Below are positions 34,093 through 43,323 of a stretch of DNA of 62,941 nucleotides, in pieces. Where the stretch lies: assembly GCF_029543245.1 (NCBI RefSeq), contig NZ_JARQWV010000029.1, positions 1 to 62,941 of the forward strand, written 5' to 3'. The notes under the pieces are model-generated. The model was not told the origin of the DNA, did not search any database, and saw only the letters and a program-made list of their open reading frames with translations. This DNA comes from Caulobacter endophyticus (lineage in GTDB: Bacteria; Pseudomonadota; Alphaproteobacteria; Caulobacterales; Caulobacteraceae). Made by a program: the position numbers and the translations under genes. Within the stretch, counting starts at the first letter, position 1. Each line of letters starts with the position of its first letter.

Positions 34093-36472
34093 GGCGGCCC
34101 TTCTGAGCGCCGTCTTCACCGCCCTCGGGACGAGCGTCCTGGCCCAGGACCTGCCGCTCCCCGATCTCAAGGCCATCGCCGCCATGCGCGAAGACCTGCA
34201 GCTCGAAGTCTGGATCAACAGCCGCAACACGGGCCTTGTCGCCGCCGTCGAGCGGGAGGCGGACGGTCGTCTGCGAATGCGCGCCGACGAGATGCGCGCG
34301 GTGGGACTGGCCGCCCCCGGCGGCGAAGGGCTGGTGGCGCTGGACGGCGTCCCGGGCCTGTCGGCGACCTATGACGACCTGGGCCAGCGCCTGATGGTCA
34401 CGGCCGACGTCGATCAACTGGCGATCCAGCGCTTCGACCTGTCGGTGCGGCGCGAAGCCGCCGGCGCCCCGCGCCAGGATCTGGGCGCGGTGCTCAACTA
34501 CGTCTTCTCGGCCGACGCCGGCCAGGTCGACGCCGACGACGACCTGGGCCTGGACGCCATCGGACTGGCGCTGGACGGTCGTGTCTTCGGCCGGTTCGGA
34601 ACCCTTTCCAGCGGGCTGTCGGCCAACCGCGTCGGCGACGCCACGCGCCTGGTGCGCCTGGACACCACCTGGTCATGGTATGATCCCGAGCGGATGCTGG
34701 GCCTGCGGGGAGGGGACTACATCAACGGCGGTTTCGCCTGGACCCGTCCGATCCGCATGGCCGGTTTCCAGGTGCGCCGCGATTTCGCGACCCGGCCCGA
34801 CATACTCACCATGCCCTCGCCGCGACTGGCCGCCACCGCCGCCGCGCCCTCGACGCTGGAGCTCTACGTCAACGACAACCGGATTCTGAGCCGGCCGGTC
34901 GGCGCAGGTCCGATCCGGATCGACGGCCTGCCGTCGGGCCAGGGCTACAGTAATGTGCGCCTGGTGCTGGCCGACGCCGCCGGCCGAGAGGTGGCGGTGG
35001 ATGCGCCGTTCTTCGCCACGCCGCTGCTGCTGCGCAAGGGATTGGCCGACTTCTCGGCCGAGGCGGGCTTCGCGCGCCGGGGCTTCGGCGTCGAGTCCGC
35101 CGACTACGCCGGATCGCCGGTGGCCTCGGCCAGCCTTCGCTATGGCGTGCTCGACGCCCTGACGCTGGAGGGGCACGTCGAGGCCGGCGCGGGCCTCGTG
35201 CAGGGCGGAGGCGGTTTGACGGCGCAGTTCGGCGGACTGGGCGTGGTCTCGGCCTCGGCGGCCGCCAGCCGGGTCGACGGTCGCGCGGGCGCCCTGGCGG
35301 CCGTGGTCTTCGACAGCCGGTTCGCCGGCTTCTACATTTCGGGCATGAGCATGCGGGCCTCGGCAGGCTATCGCGACCTGGCCTCCGTCACCTCGCGGCC
35401 TTCCTTCTATCGCAACTGGCGGATGGCGGGCGACGAGCCGCCGCGGGCCATCGACCAGGTCACGGTCTCGACCCCGCTTCGCCTGGCCCCCCTGATGCGC
35501 AACGGCGACGCGCCGGTGTTCAGTGCTTCCTACAGCGCCCAGACCCCGGCGGCGGGGCCCCGTCGCCAGGTCTGGAGCGGCTCGTTGCGCCACACCCTTG
35601 CCGATCGCGTCACCGCCTACGTCACGGCCTATGCGAGCCGTGGCGAGCGCCGCGACACGGGGGCCTTTCTCGGCGTCTCCATCCCGCTGGGCTCGACGGG
35701 GTCGGCCACCACAGGCGTCCAATCCCAGGGCGGCGACACCTTCGGCTTCGTCGAGGCCAGCCGCGCCGAAACCCAGGCCAGCGGCAGCTACGGCTGGCGC
35801 GCCCGGATCGAACAGGGCGCCCGGCAGGGCGCCGAGGCCCAGGCGGCCTATCGCGGTCACAACGCCCGGGTTTCCGGCGCGGTCCAGTACGCCGATGGCG
35901 CGGCGCGCGCCCAGGTGCAGGTCGAGGGCGCGGTGGCCTGGCTGGGCGGCGTGGCCGCCGTCACCAATCGCCTGGAAGGCTCGTTCGCCATGGTGGAAGT
36001 CGGCGCCCCGGACGTGCCGGTGCTCTACCAGAACCAGAAGGTGGGCCGCAGCGACCGCAACGGGCGCTTGCTGGTGCGCAATCTCGAGGCCTTCGACGTC
36101 AATCGACTGTCGATCGACAGCCAGGACCTGCCGCTGGAGCTAGAGGTCGCCCAGACCGAACGCGCCGTCACGCCGATGGCGGGGGGCGGGGCCGTCGTGC
36201 GCTTCGGCGTGGGCAAGAGTCCTCCGGCCGTGCTGCTGACCCTGAAGCGGCCGGACGGAAGCTTCGTGCCGGCGGGGGCCGAGGTGATCCGCGCCGGCGT
36301 CAACGAGCGGGCGATCGTCGGCTACGACGGCCAGACATTCCTGACGGGCGTGGCCGGGGAAGTCGAGCTGCGGGTGATCGTCGAGGATGGGAATGAGTGC
36401 CTGGCGCGCCTGGCTCTGGGCGACGCCGCCAGGGAGGGAGGCCGGCATGTGGTCGAAGCCGTCTGCCGTTAG
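34070..36472 (+). CDS. Outer-membrane usher (archaic Csu type)
   Basis: This 800-aa usher forms the outer-membrane pore through which pilus subunits are assembled. The N-terminal chaperone-binding domain (EDLQLEVWINSRNTGLVAAV), the barrel region with GGFAWTRPIRMAGFQVRRDFATRPD (positions about 220-245), and the plug and two C-terminal domains (NRNGRLLVRNLEAFDVNRLSID, LKRPDGSFVPAGAEV) fit the archaic group. The start ATG at 34070 overlaps the chaperone gene by 23 nt. The length is normal for archaic ushers. Confidence 0.93.
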   Translation: MRRSRATEAALLSAVFTALGTSVLAQDLPLPDLKAIAAMREDLQLEVWINSRNTGLVAAVEREADGRLRMRADEMRAVGLAAPGGEGLVALDGVPGLSATYDDLGQRLMVTADVDQLAIQRFDLSVRREAAGAPRQDLGAVLNYVFSADAGQVDADDDLGLDAIGLALDGRVFGRFGTLSSGLSANRVGDATRLVRLDTTWSWYDPERMLGLRGGDYINGGFAWTRPIRMAGFQVRRDFATRPDILTMPSPRLAATAAAPSTLELYVNDNRILSRPVGAGPIRIDGLPSGQGYSNVRLVLADAAGREVAVDAPFFATPLLLRKGLADFSAEAGFARRGFGVESADYAGSPVASASLRYGVLDALTLEGHVEAGAGLVQGGGGLTAQFGGLGVVSASAAASRVDGRAGALAAVVFDSRFAGFYISGMSMRASAGYRDLASVTSRPSFYRNWRMAGDEPPRAIDQVTVSTPLRLAPLMRNGDAPVFSASYSAQTPAAGPRRQVWSGSLRHTLADRVTAYVTAYASRGERRDTGAFLGVSIPLGSTGSATTGVQSQGGDTFGFVEASRAETQASGSYGWRARIEQGARQGAEAQAAYRGHNARVSGAVQYADGAARAQVQVEGAVAWLGGVAAVTNRLEGSFAMVEVGAPDVPVLYQNQKVGRSDRNGRLLVRNLEAFDVNRLSIDSQDLPLELEVAQTERAVTPMAGGGAVVRFGVGKSPPAVLLTLKRPDGSFVPAGAEVIRAGVNERAIVGYDGQTFLTGVAGEVELRVIVEDGNECLARLALGDAAREGGRHVVEAVCR

Positions 36473-37442
36473 GATCGGTCGAACCCGGCTCATGGCGCTG
36501 GCGGGGCTGCTGCTGGCGCTCGTGGCCTGGATCGGCGCGCCCTCGCGCGCCGAGGCCGCCGCCAGTTGCAACGCCTCCATCTCGAGCGTGAACCTGGGAT
36601 CGACCCTCAGCCCGTTGACGGCGGGCACTGTCGACGCCACGGCGACGCTGAATTTCACCTGCACGGGTCTGACACCGCTGCTGCCGGTGTCGTTGTGTCC
36701 CAATCTCGACGCCGGCTCCGGCGGCAGCAACGGGTCGGGCCAGCGCTACATGGCCGGGCCCGGCGGCGCGACCGTGCCGTTCCAGATCTACCAGGACAGC
36801 GGCCGCACCCAGCCCTGGGGCTCGTCGGCGCTGCTGGTGTTCGGCACGGTGCCGACCATTACCGCAAACCCGGGGACAGGCAGTTCGATCAACGTCAACC
36901 AGACGGTCTATCTGCGGCTCTCGACCAGCACGACGACGCTGCCGGGCGCCTATTCCACCAGCTTCACCGGCCAGACCTTCTTCTGGGGATTGAACCTGCT
37001 GAGCTGCGCCGGCGTCACGGTCGGCTCGACGATCACGCCCGCCACCTTCACCTTCAGCGCCACCCTGATCCCCGACTGCACGATCTCGACCGGCAATCTG
37101 AGCTTCGGCAATGTCGGCGTGCTCAGCGCCAACAAGGACGCCCAGACCGGCATGTCGGTGACCTGCACCAAGGACACGCCCTACGCCATCGGCCTCGACA
37201 ACGGCCAGCAGGGGACCTCGGCCACGGCCCGCCGGATGAAGGCCGCAAGCCAGTACGTGACCTACGGCATCTACAAGGATGAGGCGCGAGGATCACCCTG
37301 GGGAACCGGCGCGGGTCTGACCGTCGGCGGGAGCGGGACCGGCGGGGGGCAGCCGCTTACCCTCTATGGCCGCGTCCCGGCCCAGTCGACGCCGTCGCCC
37401 GGAACCTACGGCGACCAGGTGATCGCCACGGTCACCTACTGA
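36447..37442 (+). CDS. Two-domain SCPU protein, probable pilus tip adhesin
   Basis: This 331-aa protein has a signal peptide (LMALAGLLLALVAWIGAPSRAEAA, about 15-38) and two SCPU domains: the first about 39-200 with disulfide-type Cys pairs, and the second about 205-331, ending in the donor-strand-like sequence GDQVIATVTY that matches the end of the 32883 subunit. Two-domain members such as CsuE sit at the pilus tip. The ATG at 36447 has a strong GGGAGGGAG upstream; a longer frame from 36387 overlaps the usher gene. The last 7 bp overlap the convergent phosphatase gene. Confidence 0.88.
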   Translation: MWSKPSAVRIGRTRLMALAGLLLALVAWIGAPSRAEAAASCNASISSVNLGSTLSPLTAGTVDATATLNFTCTGLTPLLPVSLCPNLDAGSGGSNGSGQRYMAGPGGATVPFQIYQDSGRTQPWGSSALLVFGTVPTITANPGTGSSINVNQTVYLRLSTSTTTLPGAYSTSFTGQTFFWGLNLLSCAGVTVGSTITPATFTFSATLIPDCTISTGNLSFGNVGVLSANKDAQTGMSVTCTKDTPYAIGLDNGQQGTSATARRMKAASQYVTYGIYKDEARGSPWGTGAGLTVGGSGTGGGQPLTLYGRVPAQSTPSPGTYGDQVIATVTY

Positions 37443-37939
37443 GCCAGGTCCCAGGCGAAGGCCTCGCCCTCGAAGGCGTCGGCGCCGCGGCCGATGGCGG
37501 CGACGGCGGAGACCATCCGGCCCCCGCGCGCCAGCGCCGCGTCGGCGAGGGCGACCATCAGCGGGTTGGGCGTCGCCGAGGGCGACAGCGTCCGCAGCGT
37601 CCGGGCCAGTTCGGCTTCGTCGCGACCGGGCGCGAGGCGGCAGGCCAGGATGAACGCCGCCGCCGTCGAGCGGCTGACCCCCGCATAGCAGTGCGCCAGC
37701 AGCGGCCGCGCGCCGTCCCAGGTGTCGGCGAAGGCGAGCAGGCGGGCGATCAGGCCTGCGTCGGGCGGCGTCAGTCCTTCGCGCGGCTCGGCGATGTCGT
37801 GGAAGGCCAGATGCAGGCGCAGCCCGCCCGCGATCTGAGGGGCTTCGGCCGTCGGCGACAGCAGGCTGATCACGTGCGAGGGCGCGTGGGCGGCGAGATG
37901 CGCATCCAGCCGGCTCAGCGGGCAGACCGCCAGGATCAT
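37436..37939 (-). CDS. Protein-tyrosine-phosphatase-like enzyme in the B12 operon
   Basis: This 167-aa protein carries the cysteine-phosphatase signature HCYAGVSRS (residues 83-91; nucleophile Cys84, Arg90) and a candidate general acid Asp48 in FHDIAEP. It is a dual-specificity/tyrosine phosphatase type fold. It is the last gene of the cobalamin operon and its ATG overlaps the cobS stop codon (ATGA). The operon contains no CobC-type alpha-ribazole phosphatase, so this enzyme may supply that step. This is inference from position alone; a regulatory phosphatase is the alternative. Confidence 0.82.
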   Translation of the reverse strand: MILAVCPLSRLDAHLAAHAPSHVISLLSPTAEAPQIAGGLRLHLAFHDIAEPREGLTPPDAGLIARLLAFADTWDGARPLLAHCYAGVSRSTAAAFILACRLAPGRDEAELARTLRTLSPSATPNPLMVALADAALARGGRMVSAVAAIGRGADAFEGEAFAWDLAQ

Positions 37940-38694
37940 GCCAGCACGGCCGCCAGGCCCAGCAGCGCGCCCAGTTCGGCGACCTGTTCGACCGCGCCCA
38001 GCACGTCGCCGACATAGCCGCCGATCAGCCGCTTCGCGAGCAGGGCGGGCGCCAAGGCCAGGACTGCCGCCAGCCCGATCGCAGCCACCGCGCCCAGAGG
38101 CGGCGCGAGCAGCAGAGGCCAGAGGCCCAGCAGCGCGGCGATCAGCACCTCGATCGGCTTCACGCCGTCGGGGGCCGGCTTGTATTTGGCGTCGGCCCGG
38201 TCGCTGACGTGGGGCAGGGCGGCCATGACCGCCACGGCGGCCACCCGGCCGATCCCGTGGGCGGCGAACAGAGCCAGCGCCGCTTGCGCCGGCGCCAGAG
38301 TCGCCAGGGTCGCGGCCTTGGTTCCCAGCACGACCACCAGGGCGAGCACGCCATAGGTCCCGACCCGGCTGTCCTTCATGATCTCCAGGCGGCGCTCGCG
38401 GGTCTGTCCGCCGCCCAGGCCGTCGGCGCTGTCGGCCAGGCCGTCCTCGTGAAAGCCGCCGGTCAGCAGCAGACCCACGCCCAGCGCCAGCAGCGCCGGA
38501 ACCCAGCCGTCCCAAACCTGGCCCGCCGCCAGCAGCACCAGCGCGCAGATCCCGCCGACCAGCAGCCCGACCAGCGGAAAATAGCGCGCCGAGCGGGTGA
38601 TCCAGTCTGGCTCGAAGCCGCGCAGGGGCGGGGTCGGCAGCCGGGTCAGGAACTGCACCGCGCAAAGCAGCAGATTCAGCTGTCGGCCGATCAT
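37936..38694 (-). CDS. cobS: Adenosylcobinamide-GDP ribazoletransferase (cobalamin synthase)
   Basis: This 252-aa inner-membrane enzyme joins adenosylcobinamide-GDP to alpha-ribazole (or its phosphate), a last step of B12 assembly. Family features are the N-terminal LLCAVQFLTRLP, the acidic motif TGGFHEDGLADSADGLGGG (residues about 78-96), KDSRVGTYG, and several membrane helices. It overlaps cobT by 4 nt upstream and the phosphatase gene by 4 nt downstream, so the three are translationally linked. Confidence 0.94.
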   Translation of the reverse strand: MIGRQLNLLLCAVQFLTRLPTPPLRGFEPDWITRSARYFPLVGLLVGGICALVLLAAGQVWDGWVPALLALGVGLLLTGGFHEDGLADSADGLGGGQTRERRLEIMKDSRVGTYGVLALVVVLGTKAATLATLAPAQAALALFAAHGIGRVAAVAVMAALPHVSDRADAKYKPAPDGVKPIEVLIAALLGLWPLLLAPPLGAVAAIGLAAVLALAPALLAKRLIGGYVGDVLGAVEQVAELGALLGLAAVLA

Positions 38695-39725
38695 CCCGCG
38701 CCGGCCAGCACGTCGGCCAGGTCGGCGACCTGCGTCAGCAGGTTGGCCGCCGCCGCCAGCAGCGGGGCGGCCAGAACCGCGCCGGTGCCTTCGCCGAGGC
38801 GCAGGCCAAGATCCAGAAGCGGTTCGGCGCCCAGCGCCGTCAGCATCGCCGCATGGCCTTTCTCGGCCGAACCATGGGCGAAGACGCAGTAGTCCAGCGC
38901 CTCGGGAACCAGGCGCACGGCCGCCAGGGCCGCGGCGGTGGCGATGAAGCCGTCGACCAGCACCGGACGCCTGAGGGCGGCCGCGCCGAGTAGGGCGCCG
39001 GCCATCATGGCGAGCTCGCAGCCCCCGAACTCCGCCAGGACGGAGAACGGGTCCTCCGCGTCGCTGCGGGCGGCGGCGCGGGCGATGGCGGCGGCCTTGC
39101 GCGCCAGCCCTTCGGCGTCGTGGCCCGTGCCCTGGCCGATGCAGGCGTCCAGCGGCGCGGGCGCCAGGCGATGCATGACCAGCGCCGCGGCCGAGCTGTT
39201 GCCGATGCCCATCTCGCCGATCGCCAGCACGTCGGCTTCGTCGAGGGCGCGGCCGGCGATCTCGATCCCGCGCGTCAGGGCCAGGTGGGTCTCCTGCCGG
39301 GTCATGGCGGGCTCGCGCGCGGCGTTGCCGGCGCCCAGGCGCACCTTGGCGTCGATCAGGTCCGGATGCGCGGGCAACTGCGCGGCGACGCCGGCGTCCA
39401 CCACCTTGACCGACACGCCGGTGGCCTTGGCGAAGGCGTTGACGCTGGAGCGGCCCGACAGGAACAGCCCGACCATCGCCACCGTGACGCTCGACGGATA
39501 GCTCGAGACGCCTTCCTGTGTCAGCCCGTGGTCCCCTGCGAACACCAGCAGCGCCGTGCGGTCGGCGCGGGGCGCGACGTCATTGGCGATCAGGCCCAGG
39601 CGCACGGCCAGGTCCTCGATCCGGCCCAGCGAGCCCGGCGGCTTGGCCTTGCCGTCCAGCTTGGCCCGCAGCTTGGGTTCCAGCGTGCGGTCGACGGCGG
39701 CGATGGGCGGGGGCGTGAAGGTCAT
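38691..39725 (-). CDS. cobT: Nicotinate-nucleotide--dimethylbenzimidazole phosphoribosyltransferase
   Basis: This 344-aa cytoplasmic enzyme makes alpha-ribazole phosphate from dimethylbenzimidazole and nicotinate mononucleotide for the lower loop of B12. Landmarks are KPPGSLGRIEDLA, VFAGDHGLTQEGVSSYP, GEMGIGNSSAAA, the catalytic Glu in LRLGEGTGAVLA near the C-terminus, and VLVDGFIATAAALAA. The ATG at 39725 is used; the open frame extends upstream across cbiB but does not look coding there. It overlaps cbiB by 4 nt. Confidence 0.95.
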   Translation of the reverse strand: MTFTPPPIAAVDRTLEPKLRAKLDGKAKPPGSLGRIEDLAVRLGLIANDVAPRADRTALLVFAGDHGLTQEGVSSYPSSVTVAMVGLFLSGRSSVNAFAKATGVSVKVVDAGVAAQLPAHPDLIDAKVRLGAGNAAREPAMTRQETHLALTRGIEIAGRALDEADVLAIGEMGIGNSSAAALVMHRLAPAPLDACIGQGTGHDAEGLARKAAAIARAAARSDAEDPFSVLAEFGGCELAMMAGALLGAAALRRPVLVDGFIATAAALAAVRLVPEALDYCVFAHGSAEKGHAAMLTALGAEPLLDLGLRLGEGTGAVLAAPLLAAAANLLTQVADLADVLAGAG

Positions 39726-40678
39726 TGGGTCAGTCTCCATCCGCCCAGGCACAACAGGGTCACCAGCAGCCACAGCAGGGCGCAGGCGCGGCGATAGATG
39801 CGAAGGCCGCGGCGCAGGTCGGTCAGGTCCGGCGCGCGGCCGTCGCCGAAGCTGGGGCGCTGGGTGGTCTCGCCGTCGTAGCGGGCAGGGCCGCCCAGCC
39901 GCACGTCCAGGGCGCCGGCCATGGCCGCCTCGGGCCATCCGGCGTTGGGCGAGGCGTGCTTGCGGGCGTCGCGGCGCATGACAGCCCAGCCCTTCCAGCC
40001 CGCGCCGAGGCAGATCAGGACGCCGGCGAGGCGGGCGGGAACCCAGTTCATCAAGTCGTCGGTCTTGGCCGCCGCCCAGCCGAACGACCGCCAGCGCGGC
40101 TCCATGTGGCCGATCTGGCTGTCGGCGGTGTTCACCGCCTTGTAGGCGAACAGGCCCGGCAGGCCGAACAGGGTCAACCACGAGGCCGGCGCCACCACGC
40201 CGTCGTTGAAGCTTTCGGCCAGGCTTTCCAGGGCCGCCGCCGTTACGCCGTGCAGGTCCAGGTCATCGACGTCGCGCCCGACGATCATGCTGACCGCCGC
40301 ACGGGCCGCGGGCAGGTCGCCGGCCTCCAGCGGGTCGAGCACGGCCATGACGTGCTGGTGCAGGCTGCGCTGGGCCAGGCCCAGGGTCGCCAGCAGCGCC
40401 ACGACCAGCGTCGCCAGCAGGCCGCTGTCGAAGGCCGCCTCCAGCAGGCTGCCGATCAGGATCGCGGCCGCGACCAGGATCGCCACCGTGACCACGCCCA
40501 TCTCCTTACGGTGCGCGTCGGATCGCTCGGGCCGGTTCCACCGCCGCTCCATCGCCTCGATCGCCTTGCCGATCCAGGTCACCGGATGCGGCAGAGCCTT
40601 GTGCAGGCCTGGCGGATAGCCGACCAGGGCCTCGATCAGCAGGGCCAGCGGAGGCGCGAGCAGCAGGGGTTCAGCCAT
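39722..40678 (-). CDS. cbiB: Adenosylcobinamide-phosphate synthase
   Basis: This 318-aa polytopic membrane enzyme attaches the aminopropanol (phosphate) arm to adenosylcobyric acid. Family motifs are LLIEALVGYPPGLHKALPHPVTWIGKAI near the N-terminus, AAALESLAESFNDGVVAP, and YKAVNTADSQIGH. The ATG at 40678 (MAEPLLL) is preferred over a codon at 40690, since it matches the usual N-terminus. Its partner in making the arm, the threonine-phosphate decarboxylase, is encoded upstream at 43320-44306. In many species this gene is named cobD. Confidence 0.94.
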   Translation of the reverse strand: MAEPLLLAPPLALLIEALVGYPPGLHKALPHPVTWIGKAIEAMERRWNRPERSDAHRKEMGVVTVAILVAAAILIGSLLEAAFDSGLLATLVVALLATLGLAQRSLHQHVMAVLDPLEAGDLPAARAAVSMIVGRDVDDLDLHGVTAAALESLAESFNDGVVAPASWLTLFGLPGLFAYKAVNTADSQIGHMEPRWRSFGWAAAKTDDLMNWVPARLAGVLICLGAGWKGWAVMRRDARKHASPNAGWPEAAMAGALDVRLGGPARYDGETTQRPSFGDGRAPDLTDLRRGLRIYRRACALLWLLVTLLCLGGWRLTQ

Positions 40679-41453
40679 GGCGTCCCACAAGTTCGATCAG
40701 CGGGCCCGACTGGCCCTCGATCACTCTTGCCGTGACTCCATAGGCGCGGGCCAGCACGTCCGGCGTCAGGGCTTCGCGCGGCGGGCCGTCGGCGATCAGC
40801 CGGCCGTCGACCAGCACCAGCACGCGGTCGGCCAGTCGCGCGGCGATGGCCAGGTCGTGCAGGGTCATGATCACGCCCCGGCCGGCATCGGCGGCGAAGC
40901 CGCGCATCAGGTCCACGGCGTCCAGCTGGTGGCCGGGATCCAGGCCCGCCAGCGGTTCGTCGGCCAGAAGCCAGCTAGGCTCGCCGGCCAGCACCCGGGC
41001 GAACAGGGCCCGGCCGCGTTCGCCGCCCGACAGGCTTTTCACCTCGCGGCGGGCCAGGTCCTCCAGGTCGGTGTGCTTAAGGGCGCGGGCCACGGCCTGG
41101 CGATCGGCTTCTGAGAGGCCCCGCATGCCGCTGTGCGGCGTGCGGCCCAGGCCAACCAGGGTCTCGACGTCGACGGCCCAGGCCACTTCCGGCGTCTGCG
41201 GCAGGAAGCCGATCTTCCGCGCGCGTTCGCGGTGGGACAGGGCGGCCAGCGGCGCGCCGGCGAGGCTGACGCCGCCGGCGTCCGGCTTGCGCAGCCCCGC
41301 CAGGCACGCCAGCAGGGTCGACTTGCCCGCGCCGTTGGGGCCGACCACGGCGGTGACTTCGCCGGCCCGGAATTCGGCGGAGACGCCGTGCAGCACGGCG
41401 CGGCCGCCCAGGGCGACGCTGATGTTCTCGGCGGAAAGCGTGGAGAGGGTCAT
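40671..41453 (-). CDS. btuD: Cobalamin ABC transporter ATP-binding protein
   Basis: This 260-aa ATPase has Walker A GPNGAGKST (about 38-46), ABC signature LSGGERGRALFARVL, Walker B WLLADEPLAGLD and the H-loop (TLHD). Sequence order (IGFLPQTPEV) fits the siderophore/B12 (FecE/BtuD) group. The position in a riboswitch-controlled operon between the permease and cobinamide genes indicates B12 or cobinamide import rather than iron. Overlaps: 4 nt with the permease gene, 8 nt with cbiB. Confidence 0.9.
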   Translation of the reverse strand: MTLSTLSAENISVALGGRAVLHGVSAEFRAGEVTAVVGPNGAGKSTLLACLAGLRKPDAGGVSLAGAPLAALSHRERARKIGFLPQTPEVAWAVDVETLVGLGRTPHSGMRGLSEADRQAVARALKHTDLEDLARREVKSLSGGERGRALFARVLAGEPSWLLADEPLAGLDPGHQLDAVDLMRGFAADAGRGVIMTLHDLAIAARLADRVLVLVDGRLIADGPPREALTPDVLARAYGVTARVIEGQSGPLIELVGRHG

Positions 41454-42436
41454 GCGAGCCTCCGGCGCATGGAGATCAGGAGGGCCAGGAAGAACGGCCC
41501 CCCCACGGCGGCGGTGGCCACGCCCAGCCGCATCTCGGCGGCCGAGGGCGTCAGGCGCACGACGATGTCGGCCGCCAGCACCAGGGCCGAGCCGGCCAGG
41601 GCGGCGGGAACCAGCAGGGCGCCCGGCCGGTGTCCGACCAGGGGGCGCACCAGGTGCGGGGCGATCAGGCCGACGAAGCCGATCAGGCCGGTCACCGCGA
41701 CGCTTGCGCCCGAGGCGACGCCGACGCCCACCGCCAGGATCACCCGCACGGCCGACAGGTTGACGCCCAGGGCCGCGGCCCCGGTCTCGCCCAGGGTCAG
41801 GGCGTCCAGCGCCTTGCGCAGGGTCAGCAGGACCGCCAGGCCGATGATGATCAGGGGCACGGCCAGCCGCACCTCCTCGATGCTGCGGTCGGCGAGCGAG
41901 CCCAGCAGCCAGCTGATGATCTCCTGCGCCGCCCACGGGTTCGGGGCCAGCGACAGGGCCAGGGCCACGCCGGCGCTGGCCACGGTGTTGAGGATCACGC
42001 CGGCCAGCAGGAAGGTGACCGTGCCGCCGGTGGTGCCGGCCAGGGCCAGCATCGCGATCACGCCAAGCCCGGCGCCCAGGATCGCGCAGGCCGGCAGCAG
42101 CCAGGTGGCGGTGAAGGCCAGGCCCAGATAGAGGCTCATCACCGCGCCCAGGGCGGCCATGGACGACACGCCCAGCACCCCCGGATCGGCCAGCGGGTTG
42201 CGGGTGTAGCCCTGCATGGCCGCGCCCGACATCCCCAGCGCCGCCCCGATCGCGACGGCCAGAACGGTGCGCGGCAGGCGCAGTTCGAAAATGATCGCCC
42301 AGCGCGGATCGGACCGGTCGATCCAGGCGCTCCACGGCGCCCACACCCGTCCGCTCATCAGCGACAGGCCGAAAAGTACGGCTATGGCTACAAGGAGGCC
42401 GCCGATCAGCAGCCAGGAACGACGGGAATGGCTCAT
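41450..42436 (-). CDS. btuC: Cobalamin ABC transporter permease (FecCD family)
   Basis: This 328-aa inner-membrane protein has about ten transmembrane segments and the FecCD family motifs LRLPRTVLAVAIGAALGMSGAAMQGYTRNPLADPGVLGVSSMAA and GLIGFVGLIAPHLVRPLVGHRPG (both shortened in meaning here as landmarks near residues 53-100 and 245-267). The second contains the EAA-like contact for the ATPase. It works with the adjacent BtuD and BtuF homologues. The start at 42436 overlaps the btuF stop codon (ATGA). Confidence 0.92.
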   Translation of the reverse strand: MSHSRRSWLLIGGLLVAIAVLFGLSLMSGRVWAPWSAWIDRSDPRWAIIFELRLPRTVLAVAIGAALGMSGAAMQGYTRNPLADPGVLGVSSMAALGAVMSLYLGLAFTATWLLPACAILGAGLGVIAMLALAGTTGGTVTFLLAGVILNTVASAGVALALSLAPNPWAAQEIISWLLGSLADRSIEEVRLAVPLIIIGLAVLLTLRKALDALTLGETGAAALGVNLSAVRVILAVGVGVASGASVAVTGLIGFVGLIAPHLVRPLVGHRPGALLVPAALAGSALVLAADIVVRLTPSAAEMRLGVATAAVGGPFFLALLISMRRRLA

Positions 42437-43323
42437 GTACGGGCCTTCAGCACTTGGCGGCGGGCGGCCGCCAGGGTCGCGGCGGTGTCGATCAGGGTGG
42501 GGCCGCCGCAATAGAGCAGCCGCTCGGGGAAGGTCGCGCGGGTCATGCGGTGGCTCACGCTGGCGAGGGCGGGGTGGCTGAGCATGCGCTCGGCCCAGGT
42601 CGGGGCGTCGGGACGGGCCTGGCCGGCCAGCAGCACCTGCGGCGGATCGGCCAGCAGCCTCTCGAGCGAGACATTGCCCCACTTCTTCAGGCCGTAGCGC
42701 GAGGCGACGTTCACGAAGCCGGCGCGCTTCATCATCTCGTCGACCAGGGTGCCTTCGCCGGCCGCGAAGCCGTTGGGCTGGAACACCAGCGCCTCCAGCG
42801 GCGGCGAGCCGGGCGGCGGGGCCGAGGCCGCCAGCGCCCGGTCGACGCGGGCGATCAGAGCTTCGCCGCGTTCCGGGTGACCGGCGGCGTCGGCGATGCG
42901 GCGGATGTCGGCCTGGTTGTCGGCCCAGCTGTTGGGCACCTTGAAGAGTTCGGCCCGCACGCCCAGCCGCTTCAGCGCCGCACGGGTGGCGGGCGAGGAG
43001 TGGGCGGCGCTCAGCACCACGTCGGGCCGCAGCGCGATCACCTCCTCGGCGCTCTCGTAGGTGATCGGATAGCTCTTGGCGCGCGCGGCGATGCTCGACT
43101 GCTGCGGATCGCGGGCATAGTGGCTCAGCGCCGCGATCTGGTCGCGGTCGGCCACCTCGACCAGCACGCCGTCGAGGCAGGGGTTCAGCGAGACCAGGCG
43201 CGGCTTGCGCGACGCGGCGACGGCCGTCCCCGCCGCCAGGCCGGCGGCGAGGCCCGCGCCCAGGGCCGTGCGGCGGCTGAGGGCGACCAGGCTCTTGCGG
43301 CCGCCGGCGACGTCGTCGGTCAT
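42433..43323 (-). CDS. btuF: Cobalamin-binding periplasmic protein (BtuF type)
   Basis: This 296-aa binding protein has an N-terminal SRRTALGAGLAAGLAAG (about 17-33), which looks like a twin-arginine (Tat) signal, then two lobes joined by a helix as in class III binding proteins. Landmarks are VSLNPCLDGVLVEVADRDQIAALS and EEVIALRPDVVLSA. It delivers B12/cobinamide from the periplasm to BtuCD. A Tat signal is unusual for BtuF, which is normally Sec exported. It overlaps its neighbours by 4 nt on both sides. Confidence 0.87.
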   Translation of the reverse strand: MTDDVAGGRKSLVALSRRTALGAGLAAGLAAGTAVAASRKPRLVSLNPCLDGVLVEVADRDQIAALSHYARDPQQSSIAARAKSYPITYESAEEVIALRPDVVLSAAHSSPATRAALKRLGVRAELFKVPNSWADNQADIRRIADAAGHPERGEALIARVDRALAASAPPPGSPPLEALVFQPNGFAAGEGTLVDEMMKRAGFVNVASRYGLKKWGNVSLERLLADPPQVLLAGQARPDAPTWAERMLSHPALASVSHRMTRATFPERLLYCGGPTLIDTAATLAAARRQVLKART

